Source: Methanobacteriota archaeon
GTDB lineage: Archaea; Thermoplasmatota; Poseidoniia; Poseidoniales; Thalassarchaeaceae
Assembly: GCA_016845345.1 (NCBI GenBank)
Contig: JAERSV010000002.1
Span: 1-46,650, forward strand
DNA length: 46,650 nucleotides
Direction of reading: 5' to 3'
How positions within the stretch are numbered: position 1 is the first letter of the stretch; each line of letters starts with the position of its first letter. This document shows positions 43,134 to 46,650 of this stretch, one piece after another. Made by a program: the position numbers and the translations under genes. The notes below the pieces were generated by a model that ran no database searches, was not told the DNA's origin, and was given only the letters and a program-made list of their open reading frames with translations.

Positions 43134-43571
43134 TTTCACACCTTGTTCTTTTACCGTGTTTAACACAACCATTGTAGTGGAACGTTCAACCCCTTCTGTA
43201 GATAGAACAGTTTTGGTGAAGTCATCTAGGTCATCCCTATCACTAACCCGCGCGAACACCAAACTATCCATTTCGCCAGTCACATCGTAAACCGCGAATA
43301 CCCGAGGGTCGTCGGCAATCAAGCGCTGGACCGGAAGTAATTCTCCTTTGACAATTCTCAACCCAACAACGACACTCATTTCCCAGCCAACTTTGTCAGC
43401 ATCAAGGGTTACAGTGTAGCCAGTAATGACTCCATTTTCTTCTAATTTTCCAAGTCGATTTGACACAGTTCCTAGAGCGACTCCGACCATATCCGCTAAT
43501 GCTCTCATTGAGAGTCTACCATCCGCTTGGAGGGCTTCAATCAGTTGTTTGTCAGTTTCATCCAAGTCCAT
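43122..43571 (-). CDS. Lrp/AsnC-family transcriptional regulator
   Basis: A 149-residue regulator of the Lrp/AsnC (feast/famine) family. The N-terminal helix-turn-helix (residues 1-50) includes LSMRALADMVGVALGTVSNRLGKLEENG. The C-terminal RAM domain (about 65-140), a beta-alpha-beta-beta-alpha-beta ligand-sensing fold, has VVGLRIVKGEL and the Gly-rich VYDVTGEMDSLVF strand. Dimers or octamers normally bind amino acids or related effectors. The ATG at 43571 is the natural start. Copies of a TTACCA-like motif lie on both sides of the gene, hinting at autoregulation. Its targets are unknown. Confidence 0.94.
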   Translation of the reverse strand: MDLDETDKQLIEALQADGRLSMRALADMVGVALGTVSNRLGKLEENGVITGYTVTLDADKVGWEMSVVVGLRIVKGELLPVQRLIADDPRVFAVYDVTGEMDSLVFARVSDRDDLDDFTKTVLSTEGVERSTTMVVLNTVKEQGVKLPN

Positions 43572-43635
43572 TTTCGCACGTCCGGAGTTTTCTCGCCCCG
43601 CAGGAGGTTTTTGAACGTTGTTGATAATTTACTGC

Positions 43636-43646
43636 CTTAATTTGGT
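43636..43646. repeat. Repeat of an 11-base lrp-flanking element
   Basis: CTTAATTTGGT here, 65 bases before the lrp start, is identical to 43121-43131 at the end of the gene. Together with TTACCA copies it suggests regulator sites bracketing lrp. Confidence 0.35.
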
Positions 43647-43710
43647 CAGATGAGCATCAAACCTCGATAAAAAGCAAAATTACCACAACAATTCATAGAG
43701 TGAGAGAGTT

Positions 43711-44841
43711 TTATTCAATTTTATGAACAGGTAATTTGAGATCAAGAACCCAACCACCCAATTCTTCAACCTCAACTTCCCAATGGGTTTCTGCCTCACT
43801 GATTTCTTCTGTGCTTCTCAGTTTTACCGAAAATTTCCGACTTGTCCCTGCTGGAACCAATTGTTGCTTTGGAATCCTTGACATCTTCCAAGGTAAGGTT
43901 GCGGATGCCCCCTTAATTGTCAAATCGTATTTACCTGCAGTTACTTTTACCTCAGCAATCCATTCCTTCTTGATGTAACGAAGTGTTCCTGTTAAAAGTG
44001 GAAGCCCTACTTCTCTTTGGTAATCTTGGCGTACAATAATCACAAGTCCAACAACGATTGCTATCGTTAAGAGAATGACTGGGAACATGCCTGCAATATT
44101 TGGAATTCTATCGAGGGTTTGAACCTGAGTATGGTCTATTCCAGAAATAGTTGAATTGAGGTCATCGACTAACATCACAGTCACTTCTAATCTCCACAAA
44201 TCATTGATGGTGAATGGGATTCCATCTTCTTCAAGGCGTTCGGAATCAATTACATGAGTCCAGTTTGTGGTATTCCCCGCTTGGTGGTAAAATGAGGATG
44301 ACCAACCATAGTGCAGCACAACATCATCCGCAGTTCCATTGCCAACAGGAGTGTGGTCCACGGTAACATACCAGCGTAAATTTAGTGATTCTGCTAAATC
44401 CTCTAATGGTTCAATTTCAACCTCTAATAACAATCCAGCAGATTGAGTAATATCTGTCGTAGCTGTTTCATCATTCTCTTCCGTGGCAACAATATCAACA
44501 CTGAGCGTCAATTTTGCTAATGATGAAATCGTGGTAGCATTCTCAATTGACTGCCCGTTCCTCCACTGCGAGCAGGAATCCGCCCCGAGTTTTTCTGCTC
44601 GCTGCTGTCCTGCTAAACTGCTTTCTTCACCATGAATCCAGTTTAGTGAAACATCGCTTTCTAGTTTTTCAACTACAGCAAATTCATCATCGCAAATGCT
44701 GCCATCAATAAATGATTCAAAGACTGAAATCTCAGATTCCACAGTTTCCCCGCTAACATCATCTAAGAACTCGGCAAACACGATAAAACTTAGATTTATC
44801 AACATGAATGTAGCGAAAATTACTGCCACCAATCGACTCAC
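43711..44841 (-). CDS. Membrane protein with extracellular domain and cytoplasmic beta tail
   Basis: Not recognised. A 376-residue protein with an N-terminal hydrophobic segment (about 5-25) that may be a signal anchor. An extracellular beta-rich, acidic region (about 30-250) has two Cys and several Asn-x-Ser/Thr sites. A membrane helix (about 255-277) leads to a ~100-residue cytoplasmic domain that ends with a beta-rich, Trp-containing stretch. The start is GTG 44841 in a GTGA overlap with the stop of the RNA methyltransferase gene, with GAGGTGG six bases upstream, so the two are coupled. No functional link to the methyltransferase is known. Confidence 0.8.
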   Translation of the reverse strand: MSRLVAVIFATFMLINLSFIVFAEFLDDVSGETVESEISVFESFIDGSICDDEFAVVEKLESDVSLNWIHGEESSLAGQQRAEKLGADSCSQWRNGQSIENATTISSLAKLTLSVDIVATEENDETATTDITQSAGLLLEVEIEPLEDLAESLNLRWYVTVDHTPVGNGTADDVVLHYGWSSSFYHQAGNTTNWTHVIDSERLEEDGIPFTINDLWRLEVTVMLVDDLNSTISGIDHTQVQTLDRIPNIAGMFPVILLTIAIVVGLVIIVRQDYQREVGLPLLTGTLRYIKKEWIAEVKVTAGKYDLTIKGASATLPWKMSRIPKQQLVPAGTSRKFSVKLRSTEEISEAETHWEVEVEELGGWVLDLKLPVHKIE

Positions 44842-46520
44842 AGCCCCACCTCAAGTCCTAGTGCATAGGTTAGGAGAGTGCGTTCGCAATCGGGCAACAT
44901 CAGAGTCAACCTGCCCCCTAACCACGCCGGGAGCCACCACATGACTCCTTCATGATTGAACCGCAGAACAATGCCTCCAGACGATTCGTCCCCAATGGTA
45001 GATATGGTCTCAGCGGCATCTTCCTTCTCAGGCCCACCTTTCAGCAAAATTTCCTTCAGGAGGTCGGCGTCTATTTCGTGAACACGACTAGATAATTTTT
45101 CTCCTGTAATATGCATTCCTTTGGAAGTTGGCCTTTGTAAAATCCCTTTTCGTATTTCCCAAGTAGGCAATCCTGCTTGAATTACTTGGAATGGATGCCA
45201 ATGACAGCCGGGAAGTTTCCCTCCGCGTCTAAGCATTCTTTCACCAGCCCAAAACCAATCGTGTATCTCATCGCTAATGGTGTAGATTTTACTCCCCCGA
45301 ATGAACTTTTTTTCATAATCAGCCCCCCATTCCGCAAATATAGCCTCTAGCAACTCAGAGGTAGCGGGTAATTCGTGGTTTTTTGTGGGCGGAGGTGGTT
45401 CACTCACTGGCCGCTCCGCCATTTCACTAGTTGGCATCAATGCTTCAGCCACTTCGCCGCCACCAACGTGCTTGAAGGCTGCTACAAAGAAGCCACCAGA
45501 ATCATTTTCATCACTCCAAATTCGCCGACAAAGAGGCAAAGCGGCAGCGATTTCAGTTTCTTCGGGTGGTAACAATACCTTTTCGTCTCCATCACTAACC
45601 CTCTCTTTCTCGCCATTTTTTTGATTGGGGTTGGGCCAAGTGGACATACCATCTCGGCTAATTAGCCCCGGACATTTTTCATCAATTTCTGTTTCAACTA
45701 ATTTCAAAAATTCACAGGTACGGAGAATCTCAGCAACTACGGCTTCATTTTCAATTGGGTCCATTGAACAAGTGGAGTAGACCATTTTACCACCCGGTGC
45801 TAGAAGCATTGCCCCCTTCCGCACTAAAGCAACCTGTAACGGATTCAATTTCCGTCCAGCCCGTTCAGTCCATTTTTCCCATAATTCAGGATTCTTTCGC
45901 GTTGTGCCGCTACCTGAACAAGGTGCATCAACCAATATTCTGTCAAAGCCAGGATTTGGACACCGAGGGAGATGCCGACCATCATGACGAATGATTATCA
46001 TAGATGTAAGTCCAACTCTCTTAGAATTTGATACCAATAAATTTGCGCGTCCGGGGTTTGATTCGTTAGCAACAACAACCCCCTCATCATCAATTGCTTC
46101 ACACAATTGAGTGGATTTACTGCCCGGTGCACCACACATATCCAATACGTGATGTCCTGCCTTGCAATCAAGCAGTTTTACAGGAATCATACTAACCGCT
46201 TCTTGTCGAGTTATTCGACCTGAATCATGTAAGCCACAAAGCAGTATTTTTGCATCGTTTGATGGCCACTTCCCTCTTGGCCAAGGCATAACCCAACCTT
46301 GTCCCCCTCCACCTTCGGGCAACCAATCAATAGGCTTGCCACCTAGCGAATGAAGAATCCCCCTCACCCATTCTTGATCTTCTCGTAAGGGGTTTACACG
46401 CAAGGTTTCACTAAGTCTTGATTCAGCAGCCTCAATCCATGTTTCGGAATCATCGCGCCACGTTTGCACAGCCTTCCATAGGTCGCTTTTTGAAGGGTCT
46501 CCAAAGCCAAGTTTGCCCAT
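44838..46520 (-). CDS. RNA cytosine-C5 methyltransferase, NSUN/RsmB family
   Basis: Uses S-adenosylmethionine to methylate C5 of cytosine in tRNA or rRNA. The SAM-binding motif LDMCGAPGSKSTQL is near residues 125-138, the DAPCSGSGT motif near 197-205 supplies the product-release Cys, and YSTCSMDPIENE near 252 carries the nucleophilic Cys. The 560-residue length and the C-terminal region with RGSKIYTISDEIHDWF resemble the eukaryotic NSUN2 and archaeal relatives more than bacterial RsmB, but this was not tested. The ATG at 46520 is the natural start. It is followed by the overlapping membrane-protein gene. The RNA target cannot be told from sequence. Confidence 0.9.
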   Translation of the reverse strand: MGKLGFGDPSKSDLWKAVQTWRDDSETWIEAAESRLSETLRVNPLREDQEWVRGILHSLGGKPIDWLPEGGGGQGWVMPWPRGKWPSNDAKILLCGLHDSGRITRQEAVSMIPVKLLDCKAGHHVLDMCGAPGSKSTQLCEAIDDEGVVVANESNPGRANLLVSNSKRVGLTSMIIIRHDGRHLPRCPNPGFDRILVDAPCSGSGTTRKNPELWEKWTERAGRKLNPLQVALVRKGAMLLAPGGKMVYSTCSMDPIENEAVVAEILRTCEFLKLVETEIDEKCPGLISRDGMSTWPNPNQKNGEKERVSDGDEKVLLPPEETEIAAALPLCRRIWSDENDSGGFFVAAFKHVGGGEVAEALMPTSEMAERPVSEPPPPTKNHELPATSELLEAIFAEWGADYEKKFIRGSKIYTISDEIHDWFWAGERMLRRGGKLPGCHWHPFQVIQAGLPTWEIRKGILQRPTSKGMHITGEKLSSRVHEIDADLLKEILLKGGPEKEDAAETISTIGDESSGGIVLRFNHEGVMWWLPAWLGGRLTLMLPDCERTLLTYALGLEVGL

Positions 46521-46605
46521 TCATACCACCCCCAAAACCGGTTGCACAAATCTTCGTGCTAGTACCCATCCCTCAAGGGTTGTGGATGCGCTAAGCCCAT
46601 GAGCC

Positions 46606-46650
46606 ATGCCCATTGTCGGCTACTTCATGGCGGTTGGTGGTGGCGATGCA
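46606..46650 (+). CDS. Possible start of a plus-strand gene, cut by the right edge
   Basis: From ATG 46606 an open frame (beginning MPIVGYFMAV) runs 15 codons to the window edge, with an in-frame stop just before it. It is divergent from the NSUN-type gene. Too short to judge; the hydrophobic, Gly-rich start is protein-like. Confidence 0.25.
   Translation, partial: MPIVGYFMAVGGGDA

Overview
The window looks like a chromosomal segment of a marine planktonic euryarchaeon, most likely Marine Group II (Candidatus Poseidoniales). This is inferred from gene content and was not tested by search. Archaeal marks are a two-ring Cdc48 ATPase, an archaeal-type TtuA/NcsA tRNA thiolase, aspartate transcarbamoylase with a separate PyrI chain, a short Lrp regulator, Shine-Dalgarno sites of the GAGGTGA type, many GTG/TTG starts and two tRNA genes without encoded CCA. 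Several genes have a bacterial flavour (bifunctional RibD, aa3-type cytochrome oxidase with SCO, actinobacterial-type Sdh), which fits a surface-ocean aerobic heterotroph. Genes are tightly packed, no gap exceeds 300 bases, and I see no CRISPR array, insertion sequence or prophage.

Layout. 1-2500: succinate dehydrogenase flavoprotein (cut by the left edge), its membrane subunit and a B3/4-domain protein. 2540-4753: a 33-residue zinc ribbon, an AT-rich small coiled-coil protein and an aldehyde dehydrogenase. 4903-11754: Cdc48, a PRC-barrel protein and a DUF4350 / DUF58 / multi-TM operon. 11763-15610: a three-gene minus-strand operon of a Roadblock/LC7 protein, a ~1070-residue Roadblock-plus-coiled-coil protein and a two-TM mini-protein. 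15895-18697: TtuA, then pyrB-pyrI-DCC on the other strand. 18812-25800: GHMP kinase, large surface protein, TM/helical-repeat protein and a Cas4/RecB-like nuclease with a zinc ribbon. 26027-28834: tRNA-Arg(UCG), YkgJ-type cysteine protein, RibD and a lipid kinase-like protein. 28839-33619: SCO copper protein, a lipoprotein with a cytoplasmic tail and a membrane protein with a peptidoglycan-binding-like repeat. 33753-38445: tRNA-Ser(UGA) and the coxBACD terminal oxidase operon. 38669-46520: response-regulator receiver, DUF167 and Toprim proteins, SNF2 helicase, Lrp regulator, membrane protein and NSUN-type RNA methyltransferase.

How the genes work together. Sdh feeds the quinone pool, and the cox operon with SCO nearby builds the oxygen-reducing end of the chain. 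The cox cluster carries two unusual decorations: a secreted CxCH beta domain fused to subunit I, and an EGF-like, Met/His-rich insertion in SCO. The best candidate for an undescribed system is the Roadblock / giant coiled-coil / small membrane protein operon. It resembles a membrane-tethered scaffold driven by Roadblock dimerisation, but no small GTPase gene is next to it. The nuclease at 24514 and the envelope trio at 28839-33619 are further lightly characterised assemblies.
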